A stretch of DNA of 54,716 bases, taken from the NCBI GenBank assembly GCA_963751355.1, contig CAVVVS010000109.1, positions 1 through 54,716 on the forward strand, given 5' to 3'. Source of the stretch: CAVVVS01 sp963751355 (GTDB taxonomy: Bacteria > Bacteroidota > Ignavibacteria > Ignavibacteriales > Ignavibacteriaceae). A program made the translations under genes and the position numbers. Below, piece after piece: positions 46,996-54,716 of the stretch. The notes beneath the pieces were generated by a model. It was not told the origin of the DNA. It saw only the letters and a list, made by a program, of their open reading frames with translations, and ran no database searches. Positions within the stretch are counted from its first letter, which is position 1. Each line of letters begins with the position of its first letter.

Positions 46996-47104
46996 ATGAT
47001 TACCCCTTTATTAAGTTACAAAGATAGTGGTAAGCAACAGATTTTTCAACGCAGTTTTTAACATACAGAAAATTAATTAAATATAATTGTTTCCGGCAAA
47101 ATCA

Positions 47105-48427
47105 TTACCGAATCTCATCTATTCTTTTCCATAAAACCTCAGCAGCTTTTTGCGTCTCTTTATATATTGATTCAACTTCAAACGGGAACTGCCGTTCTTC
47201 ATAAACGACCTTTCCATTGATAAGAACAGTTTCCACATCCCTTGAAGAAAATCCATAAATAAAATGTCCTGCTAAATTATTTCCGTTCAACGGAGTTGGT
47301 GGGTTGTAGTCGTAAATTACAATATCGGCACAGTAACCCTTCTCGATTTTACCGAACTTTTTGTTGAAGTATCTTTCCAGAATTAAGTTCCCGTTGTGTA
47401 AATATCTTAACATATTATACGGCTGTAAACCTGCTTTGGTATCCATATTCTTAAAGTATGCAAATTTTAATTCTTCAAACATATTGGAACCAATTCCGTC
47501 GCTGCCCAAAGCTATATTATTAACTTGATTAAATTTATTAAAATAGCCGACGCCGTTATTCATATTTGATCTGGGATTATGAATTAAGAAAGAATCAAAC
47601 TTATTAATTTTGTCAAGATCTTCATTTGATAATTTTACACCGTGGGCTATTATTGATTTCTCATTTAAAAGATTGAACTCTAATAATCTTTCTATTATAT
47701 CCTTTGAATGCATATGATGAGAATAAGAAACATCATATTCATCTTCGGCAGCATGTATGTGAAAACCCCTGCCAGTTTTCTCAACTATGTCTGATATTAA
47801 TGCTAAAGATTTATCTTGCAGGGTAAACGCGGCATGTCCACCTATTGCCGCTTCGATGAGATGGGAATTATTTCCGTTATTTTTTTCATTTAGCGATTTA
47901 ATGAATTCTACCGATTCTTCAATTCCCAACAACATATCATCCTCACCGTTCCTGTCAGTGATTTCATAACATAAAATACCGCGGAGTCCTGTTTTTTCAA
48001 ATCCTTTTTCCAATGTCTTCAGTGAGCCTTTTATAAAAGAAGGGGAGGCATTATGATCGATTACTGAAGTTGTTCCTGACTTTATTGATTCCAGGGCACC
48101 GGCTAAACCGCTGTAATATAATGTCTCTTCGTCTAATGCCCTGTCAAGTTTCCACCATAGGTTTTTCAATATGCCGATAAAATCATTCGAAGGTTTTATA
48201 TTTGCAGTAATGCCGCGAGCGAGAGCTGAGTAAAAATGATTGTGCGAACAAACCAATCCGGGAGAAATAAATTTATTGCTTAAGTCGATAACCTTTTGTG
48301 CGTTATAATTACCGGCAATATTTTTTCCCATGTTCAATATAGAATCATTCTCAATAATTACATCGATGTTGAAAGAAACGGTAGCAGGTAAAAAATTAAT
48401 TATGTTTGCATTTTTAAGTACGATCAT
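47105..48427 (-). CDS. ssnA: SsnA-type amidohydrolase
   Basis: The 440 residues match SsnA (442 in E. coli). Metal ligands of the amidohydrolase fold are visible: HNH at 62-64 (His62, His64), FHIHAAEDE with His225, IIAHGVKLS with His262 and LGSDG with Asp310. The SHNHFYSALARGI segment is characteristic of the SsnA group. In the purine clusters of gut bacteria SsnA hydrolyses a ring intermediate after the YgfK step; before that it was listed as a chlorohydrolase/aminohydrolase of unknown role. It lies between ygfK and the xdh genes in one operon. Confidence 0.9.
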   Translation of the reverse strand: MIVLKNANIINFLPATVSFNIDVIIENDSILNMGKNIAGNYNAQKVIDLSNKFISPGLVCSHNHFYSALARGITANIKPSNDFIGILKNLWWKLDRALDEETLYYSGLAGALESIKSGTTSVIDHNASPSFIKGSLKTLEKGFEKTGLRGILCYEITDRNGEDDMLLGIEESVEFIKSLNEKNNGNNSHLIEAAIGGHAAFTLQDKSLALISDIVEKTGRGFHIHAAEDEYDVSYSHHMHSKDIIERLLEFNLLNEKSIIAHGVKLSNEDLDKINKFDSFLIHNPRSNMNNGVGYFNKFNQVNNIALGSDGIGSNMFEELKFAYFKNMDTKAGLQPYNMLRYLHNGNLILERYFNKKFGKIEKGYCADIVIYDYNPPTPLNGNNLAGHFIYGFSSRDVETVLINGKVVYEERQFPFEVESIYKETQKAAEVLWKRIDEIR

Positions 48428-48539
48428 TTTATTATCCGTGTTTTAACTCTCTTTCATATTACAATATAAAATTAAAAAAAGTATAGATTATTAATTGTTC
48501 TTAATATCCAAATTTAGTTGTTCGCTTAAAAAAATAGCT

Positions 48540-51500
48540 CTAAAAAAATAGATATCTGTATTTATCATAAATTGTAAAAACAAATTTTGTAAACGTCTCA
48601 AAATGATTTCCGGCTCCATTGAATGTGGAGTCAGTTAAAATCCCATTTGTTTTATAGATAATGGTTCCTATTTCTGAATTAAATCTCACTTTGAATTTAA
48701 TTTCTTTTGCCCCATCGACCCGCTCCTGCAAGTAAAAGCCTTCATTAGTAGAAGAAATAAAATCGGATTCATTGCTGAATATTGTTATTTTATCTTTGTA
48801 CGGCATTCCTTCGTAAGGACAAAAAGTTTCACAGTTTCCGCATTCATTACATAGTGCATCAACATGCAAAATTTGGTACTTGTCACGGAAAGAAGCGTTG
48901 ATTAACGAAGCCTTTATTGAAATGTTCGCTCTATTGGGACACACTTCTACGCACTTATTGCAGATAAAATTACAGGCTAAGCATTTATCTGCTTCATTTG
49001 TGAAATGGATATTCTGCTGGGTTTCAACCACTCCCTTCCTGTTAATCAAATCGTTTTCTCTTTTTACAGGATCGAAGAGATTAACGGGTAATATATTTTC
49101 TATACTATGATGCTTTACTTTATCGAGAATTGAATCAGCAGCTTTCCTGCCATCTGCAATCGATTCCACAACTGTTGATGGTCCGCGCAAAGCATCTCCA
49201 CCGATGTAAACATTTTCCAGATATGTTTCGTTTGTTTTTCTGTTTACTTTTACGAATCCGTATTCATCCAATTCAATTTTATTTGTCGTTAAAAATTCTG
49301 TACTAACATGCTCACCGATTGCTGAAATTACCGAATCGACTTTTATTTCTTCAAATTTATTTTCGATGGGAAGTACTTCTATTCTTCCGTCTTTACCAAA
49401 TTTACCCAATTGCATTTTCCGGCATTTCAATGTACCTTCAATAAATTGAACTGGCAGCAAAAGTTCTTTGAATCCGATACCTTCATTGACTGCCGCATCG
49501 AATTCTTCCAGATCAGCGGGCATATTTTCTTTTGTGCGACGATAAATTATGTCTACTTTTTTAACATTATTTATGCGTAAAGCTGCGCGGGCACTATCCA
49601 TTGCTGAATTGCCTCCGCCGATAACAGCAACTCTGTTTCCCAAATTTATCTGCTTTTTTTGTTTGAAATCTTTAAGAAATTCGATTGCTTCAAAAATATT
49701 ATTTCTGTTTTCGCTTAAGTTGGATTTATTCGAATTAGTTGCTCCGATAGCTAAATAGATGTATTCAAATCCGCTTTCTTTTAGTTTAACAATCGAAAAT
49801 TGTTCATCTGATCCATATTTTATTTTTACTCCGTGTTTCTTGATAAATTCAACATCATTATCGATAGCCGATTGCGGAAGCCGGAATTCCGGAATTACAT
49901 GTTGAACCGTACCTCCTGCATTTTTTGAGCGCTCAAAAATAGTTACCTCAAATCCTGCTTTCGACAAAAAATAAGCTGAAGAAAGTCCAGATGGACCCGC
50001 CCCGATTACTGCAACTTTAATCCCATTTTTATTTAGCTGACGCACAGTTACAAATTTCTTCAAATAATCATTCAAACCTTTTTCGGCAGCCTCTTTTTTG
50101 ATCTCTCTAATCATTACCGGATTATCATAATCTTTGCGCGTACATTTATTCATACATTGGTGATCGCAGATGTAGCCAGTAATATGCGGTAATGGATTTT
50201 TAGCTATTATAACTTCAAAGGCATCTGCATATCTTTGTTCTTCCACAAGACGTATATATTCGGCAACATCCTGATGAATCGGACAAGCCACGGAACAAGG
50301 AGCTACAAAACAATCGAATAAATTTAGTTTCAGTGGAATTTTTATTGAATCATTCATCCAGTGAGATTTTTTATAGTAATCACCGGAAATTGATTTAATT
50401 GTCAGCTTATTTATTTTATCATAATCATTTTGTTCTTCTTTCCTTTTTAAATGATATTCAAAATGTTCGAATTGTTTTGCAATTTCACTTAGGCGGTAAT
50501 AACCACCAGGTTTTAATAAATCGGTCACAACTGTGATAGGATAAATCCCTGCATCAAAAATCTGCTTAATATTACCGGCTTCTGCCCCGCCTGAAAATGA
50601 GATATTCAAATTGCTGCCGATTTCTTCGGTAAGTACTTTAGCCAGATTTATTGTTAAAGGGAATAGAGATTTACCTGACATGTACATTTGCTTTCCTGGA
50701 AGTTTATGTTGCTTGTTCAACACTCCGAGAGTATTTGAAAGTTTAACACCAAACTCCCTTTCATTTTTATTAGCAAAGTCAATCAGACGTTTTATCATGG
50801 GAATAGCTTCATCGAAGTGGAGATCATTTAAGAAGGATTCCTCATCCAGATTAATGTACTCATATCCTAATGAATTCAATATGTCTTTTACATAATCAAA
50901 CCCGAGTAGGGTAGGATTAAGTTTTATATAGGTATGCAGTCTTTTTGTCTCGATTAAATATTTCGCTATCGACTCTATTTCATCCGAAGGACAGCCATGC
51001 ATTGTTGATAATGTAACCGAACTTGAAACCGCTTGTGGTATGTTATCAATATGATTTAAAATTTGTTCTATTCTTGTGCTGGTTTCCTCTGAATTACTTT
51101 TATGAATTGATTGGAGTAATTTTCTTGTCTCATCTTTTTGAATTTCATTTTTAACTACTGATTTGTAATGAAAAAACTGCTCAGTTATCGACGCATCTTT
51201 AAGGTTGTTTATAAAATTATCCATCTTCTGGGTTTTTATACCATCCAGACTATAACCCACGCTCATATTAAATACAAAGCATTTTTCTTCCGATCGTGAG
51301 AAATGAAATATTTCATTTAACAAATAAATTAGGAACCAGGCTTTTAAATATTCTTCAAATGACTGCTCCAAAGTTAATTCCTGCGACCATTCTACGTTAT
51401 AACCTTCATCCCGGGCATCAATGCACGGCTTCTCAACTTCAATTTTATCTTGGGACTGTACGGTTTTAAGTTCAAAAAATCTTCCTCCGGTTAGGTATGC

Positions 51501-51713
51501 CGCTACGATATTTTGTGCAAGTTGTGTATGAGGTCCAGCAGCCGGTCCTATGGGAGTTTCGATTATTTCGTCAAATATTTCAATTTTGTTTTTCTTATTC
51601 AGGAAAAAGAATTTCTGATGTGGTATGCCAAAGATAGATTTATCGGCACTATATTCTTGAAGAATCCAATTTAGTAAATTCGGAAAGTTAACCGTGTTCA
51701 TACGGTCAGACAT
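48540..51713 (-). CDS. ygfK: YgfK-type iron-sulfur flavoenzyme (putative purine/selenate reductase subunit)
   Basis: The 1057 residues match YgfK (about 1030). The N-terminal 450 residues are a TIM-barrel-like domain (ETPIGPAAGPHTQLAQNIV, SGGAEAGNIKQIFDAGIYPIT). Next come GltD-like FeS motifs with Cys468, Cys473, Cys477 and Cys516, Cys520, Cys524, an FAD site GAGPSG (571-576) and an NAD(P)H site GGGNSAMDSARAA (699-711). The C-terminus holds ferredoxin-like clusters (Cys911, Cys914, Cys918, Cys921, Cys925 and Cys955, Cys958, Cys961, Cys965). Named putative selenate reductase in databases, it is now linked to anaerobic uric acid reduction in gut bacteria. It is the first gene of the minus-strand operon, with a GGGG-type ribosome binding site. 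Confidence 0.93.
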   Translation of the reverse strand: MSDRMNTVNFPNLLNWILQEYSADKSIFGIPHQKFFFLNKKNKIEIFDEIIETPIGPAAGPHTQLAQNIVAAYLTGGRFFELKTVQSQDKIEVEKPCIDARDEGYNVEWSQELTLEQSFEEYLKAWFLIYLLNEIFHFSRSEEKCFVFNMSVGYSLDGIKTQKMDNFINNLKDASITEQFFHYKSVVKNEIQKDETRKLLQSIHKSNSEETSTRIEQILNHIDNIPQAVSSSVTLSTMHGCPSDEIESIAKYLIETKRLHTYIKLNPTLLGFDYVKDILNSLGYEYINLDEESFLNDLHFDEAIPMIKRLIDFANKNEREFGVKLSNTLGVLNKQHKLPGKQMYMSGKSLFPLTINLAKVLTEEIGSNLNISFSGGAEAGNIKQIFDAGIYPITVVTDLLKPGGYYRLSEIAKQFEHFEYHLKRKEEQNDYDKINKLTIKSISGDYYKKSHWMNDSIKIPLKLNLFDCFVAPCSVACPIHQDVAEYIRLVEEQRYADAFEVIIAKNPLPHITGYICDHQCMNKCTRKDYDNPVMIREIKKEAAEKGLNDYLKKFVTVRQLNKNGIKVAVIGAGPSGLSSAYFLSKAGFEVTIFERSKNAGGTVQHVIPEFRLPQSAIDNDVEFIKKHGVKIKYGSDEQFSIVKLKESGFEYIYLAIGATNSNKSNLSENRNNIFEAIEFLKDFKQKKQINLGNRVAVIGGGNSAMDSARAALRINNVKKVDIIYRRTKENMPADLEEFDAAVNEGIGFKELLLPVQFIEGTLKCRKMQLGKFGKDGRIEVLPIENKFEEIKVDSVISAIGEHVSTEFLTTNKIELDEYGFVKVNRKTNETYLENVYIGGDALRGPSTVVESIADGRKAADSILDKVKHHSIENILPVNLFDPVKRENDLINRKGVVETQQNIHFTNEADKCLACNFICNKCVEVCPNRANISIKASLINASFRDKYQILHVDALCNECGNCETFCPYEGMPYKDKITIFSNESDFISSTNEGFYLQERVDGAKEIKFKVRFNSEIGTIIYKTNGILTDSTFNGAGNHFETFTKFVFTIYDKYRYLFF

Positions 51714-52001
51714 GTTTACCCCTGTTTATTTTACACTAAGATATAGTAATAGAAATTATGGTTAATACATTACTATAATCAACTAATGCTAATATACATA
51801 TATATTAAACTTATTAAAAATATTACGTATTGTTAATAATTTAGTTTTTTTTTCATAATTTAGTACTGCGCTTTTAAAAATAACTGCATTTATATACTTG
51901 TGGGGAAATCTAAAATAGAAGATCATGACTTTACATCTGGTGATTTTGCTATTTTACCTCATTTTTTTAATCGGTACTAATTAGTTTTTTAAGGGGATTA
52001 A
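51714..52001. promoter_or_regulatory. Divergent promoter region of the purine cluster
   Basis: This 288-base AT-rich gap lies between the ygfK and ygeY starts and should hold both promoters and any shared operator. I find no clean palindrome. The ygeY leader ends in AAGGGGATTAAATG, the same 14 bases as the ygeW leader. Confidence 0.6.
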
Positions 52002-53186
52002 ATGAAACTTTCGCAAGAAATTTATAACCGTGCACAAAATTATCAAGAATATACCGCCCAAAACCTTTCGAAATTGATACAGAAGAAATCTATGAGTACA
52101 AAGGAGAAAGATGTTGTTTATGAAGCAAAAAAAATGATGGAAGATGCAGGTTTCGATGATGTTAAAATTGATGGTCTGGGAAATTTAATCGGCAGAATTG
52201 GAAATGGTAAAAAAATAATTGCCATCGATGGTCATATTGATACGGTTGATTTAGGCAATATAGATAATTGGGATTTCGATCCGCTCGCCGGCGAAATAAG
52301 GGATGAGTACGTATTAGGCAGAGGTACAGTAGATCAGAAGGGTGGACCTGCTGCATTCATTACAGCGGGTAAAATTTTAAAAGAAATCGGAATGACTAAT
52401 GATGTAACCATTTATTTTATTTGTTCGGTGATGGAAGAAGACAGCGATGGACTTTGCTGGAAGTATATTATTGAAGAAGACCAAATAAAACCGGATTGTG
52501 TGATTGTTACTGAGCCGACAAATCTTAATATTTACCGCGGCCACAGAGGAAGAATGGAAATTGAGATTTCGTTTTATGGGATCTCTTCTCATGGTTCAGC
52601 TCCTGAACGAGGGAAGAATGCAATTTATATGGCTTCACGTGCAGCATTAGGTATTGAAAGATTAAATGAAAATCTGACTATCGATCCTTTCTTAGGCAAA
52701 GGTTCCGTAACTATCTCGGAAATTGTTTCTTCCAGTCCTTCATTGTGTGCTGTTTCCGATTTCTGCAAAATTCATCTTGATAGAAGATTAACCTGGGGAG
52801 AGGATAAAGATTTAGTGCTCAAACAGATCAAAGAGATTGTTAAAGATACAAATGCCCGGGTTGAAGTACTAAATTATTCTGAAATGAGTTTTACAGGCAA
52901 AGAATACGGAATGGAAAAATATTACCCAACCTGGAAAATTGAAGAGAATCACCCGGTAATTCAAACGGGAATAAAATCTTATCGTGATCTTTTTGATACT
53001 CAGCCAGTAGTGGATAAATGGACTTTCTCCACAAACGGTGTTGTAATAAACGGGATTTATAAAATACCTGTTATCGGCTTCGGACCGGGGGATGAAGTAT
53101 TAGCTCATTCACCCAATGAGAAAGTTCCGGTGGAGCATTTGGTTAAAGCCTCAGCTTTCTATGCTTATTTTTGTTCGATTTTTTAA
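52002..53186 (+). CDS. ygeY: YgeY-type M20 family hydrolase
   Basis: The 394 residues match YgeY (403). M20 metal-site features are IDGHIDTVD with His78 and Asp80, GRGTVDQKGG with Asp111, MEEDSDG with Glu145/Glu146, and a C-terminal His in AHSPNEKVP. The EPTNLNIYRGHRGRMEIEI segment is typical of the YgeY group, often called selenium-metabolism-linked hydrolases because of their co-occurrence with ygfK and xdhD. In the purine pathway it would hydrolyse an amide of a ring-opened intermediate. It starts the plus-strand arm, with the ribosome binding site AAGGGG. Confidence 0.92.
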   Translation: MKLSQEIYNRAQNYQEYTAQNLSKLIQKKSMSTKEKDVVYEAKKMMEDAGFDDVKIDGLGNLIGRIGNGKKIIAIDGHIDTVDLGNIDNWDFDPLAGEIRDEYVLGRGTVDQKGGPAAFITAGKILKEIGMTNDVTIYFICSVMEEDSDGLCWKYIIEEDQIKPDCVIVTEPTNLNIYRGHRGRMEIEISFYGISSHGSAPERGKNAIYMASRAALGIERLNENLTIDPFLGKGSVTISEIVSSSPSLCAVSDFCKIHLDRRLTWGEDKDLVLKQIKEIVKDTNARVEVLNYSEMSFTGKEYGMEKYYPTWKIEENHPVIQTGIKSYRDLFDTQPVVDKWTFSTNGVVINGIYKIPVIGFGPGDEVLAHSPNEKVPVEHLVKASAFYAYFCSIF

Positions 53187-53213
53187 TTTGCAATTTTCTT
53201 ATGTAAATGATAT

Positions 53214-53221
53214 TATCTTTG
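53214..53221 (+). promoter_or_regulatory. Candidate -7 element (TATCTTTG) before ygeW
   Basis: TATCTTTG matches the Bacteroidota -7 consensus TAnnTTTG, with TTTG 23 bases upstream (53187-53190), a little farther than the usual spacing. It would allow ygeW expression apart from ygeY. Weak evidence, because AT-rich DNA gives such matches by chance. Confidence 0.25.
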
Positions 53222-53378
53222 CACGGACTAAAAAATAATATAAAGAAAAATCAAATGTAATTCCTGCTAATCGATTATTTTTTATTAAGGTCGTTAAGTG
53301 TTGATGATTTGACTACATTATAAGGTAAATAAAATATTTTTTCAAAAGAGTTATGTAATCATTACAGAAGGGGATTAA

Positions 53379-54389
53379 ATGGATACGAATCTGAAGGGGA
53401 AACATTTCCTCAGTTGCGATACCTGGACGAAGCAAGAACTTGAGCAGGTTTTTGAGACTGCATTCCAATTAAAGAGAGACTTTAAGGAAGAAATACCAAC
53501 CCGTTTTCTGTCAGATAAAACATTGTTCATGATATTTTATGAACAGTCAACCAGAACAAGGAATTCTATGGAAGCCGGAATGACCCAGCTTGGCGGGCAT
53601 GCTCATGATTTAACTGCCGATAAAATGCAGCTATCACACGGTGAATCCGCGAAAGATACTGCAATAATTTTATCCAGGATGGGACACGGTATAGCAAGCA
53701 GAAATTGTTTTTACGGCATTGGGAATAAGTATTTAAACGAAATGGCAAAATATTCTTCGAAGCCTGTTATGTCTCTGCAAGATGATAAATATCATCCTTT
53801 TCAGGGATTAGCCGATTTGATGACTATTTTTGAATATTTCGGCAAGAATACAAATGGATTGAAGGTTACTGTTTCCTGGGCTTACGCTAACACTCATTCA
53901 AAGCCGCTTTCGGTTCCGCAAACGCAATTACTTTTGTTTCCCCGGTTCGGAATAGATTTAACGATAGCAAATCCCAAAGAATTTCCTTTGAGTAAAAATT
54001 TAATAAGTAAGGCGAAAAAGAATGCTGAAGAGGGTGGCGGTAATATTAAATTTACAAATAATATGGATGAAGCATTTGAAGGAGCTCATGTGGTCATTCC
54101 TAAAAATTGGGGTGGTTTCGGTAGCTATTCAGTTGAAGATTATTTGCAAAATGAGGAATCCTGTAAGCAGGAAATGAAAAAAAATCTGGAAAAGAATAAA
54201 AATTGGATTTGCGATGAAGACAGAATGAAACTTGCAGATAAAAAAGTAAAGTTGATGCATGCCTTACCTGCAGATAGAGGTAACGAAGTAACTGATGAAA
54301 TTATAGATAACCCGGAAATTTCTATTGTTTATGATGAAGCGGAAAACAGGTTGCATACGGCAAAATCTATTATGGCTTTAACAATGTAA
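53379..54389 (+). CDS. ygeW: YgeW-type knotted carbamoyltransferase
   Basis: The 336-residue protein is a member of the ornithine/aspartate carbamoyltransferase superfamily. The carbamoyl-phosphate loop is STRTRNS (57-63), the HPxQ motif reads HPFQ (139-142), and the HCLP region reads HALPADRGNEV, which fits YgeW rather than ornithine or aspartate enzymes. EAENRLHTAKSIM is a conserved C-terminal segment. E. coli YgeW is longer (about 396). In the purine pathway it would split the N-carbamoyl intermediate with phosphate to give carbamoyl phosphate and a free amino compound. It shares the leader AAGGGGATTAAATG with ygeY and ends 18 bases before the PLP-enzyme gene. Confidence 0.92.
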   Translation: MDTNLKGKHFLSCDTWTKQELEQVFETAFQLKRDFKEEIPTRFLSDKTLFMIFYEQSTRTRNSMEAGMTQLGGHAHDLTADKMQLSHGESAKDTAIILSRMGHGIASRNCFYGIGNKYLNEMAKYSSKPVMSLQDDKYHPFQGLADLMTIFEYFGKNTNGLKVTVSWAYANTHSKPLSVPQTQLLLFPRFGIDLTIANPKEFPLSKNLISKAKKNAEEGGGNIKFTNNMDEAFEGAHVVIPKNWGGFGSYSVEDYLQNEESCKQEMKKNLEKNKNWICDEDRMKLADKKVKLMHALPADRGNEVTDEIIDNPEISIVYDEAENRLHTAKSIMALTM

Positions 54390-54407
54390 AGAAGAAAAGA
54401 TAGTTTT

Positions 54408-54716
54408 ATGAAAGAATGGTTTAAATTTTTTTGCGATAATTGTGGAAGATCTTTTGACATTGATAAAGAGCTTATGTTATGCCCGTATTGCAAAGAAAAG
54501 GAAATAGAAGGTAAACCGTTAAAAGGTGTGCTTAAAGTTAAAATTCCGGATATTTACAAAAATTCCAAACGTTTGTTTAGTGCGTTCGATACTTACGATT
54601 ACTTACCCGCACAACGTAATTCTTTTCCTCGGATACCGATTGGCAAAACACCGCTTATTCAAGCCGAAAATATCCAAAGGGAGATCGGAATTGACTACCT
54701 TTATTTGAAGCTTGAA
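54408..54716 (+). CDS. Threonine-synthase-like PLP enzyme with zinc ribbon, cut by window end
   Basis: The first 103 codons are visible from the ATG at 54408 (AAGAAAAG ribosome binding site). The N-terminus has a zinc-ribbon-like pair CDNC (9-12) and CPYC (25-28). The segment IPIGKTPLIQAENIQREIG followed by YLYLKLE is the start of the fold-II PLP domain of threonine-synthase-like enzymes. By position after ygeW it should do the job of YgeX (2,3-diaminopropionate ammonia-lyase), but it starts differently from E. coli YgeX. The catalytic lysine region lies beyond the window, so the reaction is inferred. A true threonine synthase is the alternative. Confidence 0.8.
   Translation, partial: MKEWFKFFCDNCGRSFDIDKELMLCPYCKEKEIEGKPLKGVLKVKIPDIYKNSKRLFSAFDTYDYLPAQRNSFPRIPIGKTPLIQAENIQREIGIDYLYLKLE

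Noticed and set aside
54526..54708. 60-codon frame at the right end
   Set aside because: It is an alternative frame inside the partial PLP-enzyme gene, which has clear zinc-ribbon and PLP-domain motifs.
1..54716. tRNA, rRNA, CRISPR arrays, transposases, phage genes
   Set aside because: I looked for T-loop-like sequences, regular repeat-spacer patterns and terminal inverted repeats with recombinase genes and found none.

Overview
The window looks like chromosomal DNA from a low-GC, Gram-negative member of the Bacteroidota/Ignavibacteriota side of the FCB group, most like Ignavibacteria. The evidence is visible in the sequence: several secreted proteins end in the type IX secretion (T9SS) C-terminal sorting domain with the NYPNPFNP motif, there is a PorV/PorQ-family outer-membrane protein and a SusC-like TonB-dependent receptor, and there are Kdo synthesis and LPS-export (Lpt) genes. 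Many genes lack a strong Shine-Dalgarno sequence. No rRNA, tRNA, CRISPR array, transposase or phage gene was found. The organism assignment is inference.

Layout. 1-1421 (minus): a sodium:solute symporter cut by the window edge, preceded by a 47-residue one-helix membrane protein whose stop overlaps the symporter start. 1614-4124 (minus): a large secreted PIG-L-type deacetylase. 4595-11715 (plus): an envelope block with kdsA, an unrecognised gene, kdsD, lptC, an LptA/OstA-like gene, lptB and a gingipain-like C25 protein with a T9SS signal. 11926-13759 (minus): a DUF502 membrane protein and a CBM20-esterase. 14054-21434 (plus): a CPBP-family membrane protein, pdxJ, a TIGR02757 protein, an OPT transporter, a secreted probable beta-barrel protein and an M29-like aminopeptidase.

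22023-33412 (plus): a surface-export/uptake locus with a TonB receptor, an FN3 protein with a variant T9SS tail, a PorV/PorQ protein, an IPT/TIG lipoprotein and a propeller-like T9SS cargo, ending at a terminator. A separate GHL10 glycoside hydrolase with a T9SS tail follows. The receptor gene has a long leader with a perfect inverted repeat, a third copy of one repeat arm and a terminator-like hairpin, which suggests transcription attenuation. 33918-37190 (plus): a PAS/GAF sensor with no output domain. 37541-40792 (minus): a tricorn-like protease.

41129-54716 is the metabolically most distinctive part. A 43-residue membrane protein and a nitroreductase lead into a divergent cluster equivalent to the E. 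coli yge/ygf/xdh region and to the anaerobic purine (uric acid) breakdown clusters of gut bacteria. The minus-strand genes, in transcription order, are ygfK, ssnA, xdh FeS/FAD subunit, xdh molybdenum subunit, carbamate kinase and nitroreductase. The plus-strand genes are ygeY, ygeW and a PLP enzyme cut by the window end. Inferred logic: xanthine dehydrogenase and YgfK carry out purine redox steps, SsnA and YgeY hydrolyse ring-opened intermediates, YgeW phosphorolyses the carbamoyl group, carbamate kinase makes ATP, and the PLP enzyme deaminates the remaining diamino acid. That PLP enzyme resembles threonine synthase with an N-terminal zinc ribbon instead of YgeX. No hydantoinase or purine transporter is visible in the window.
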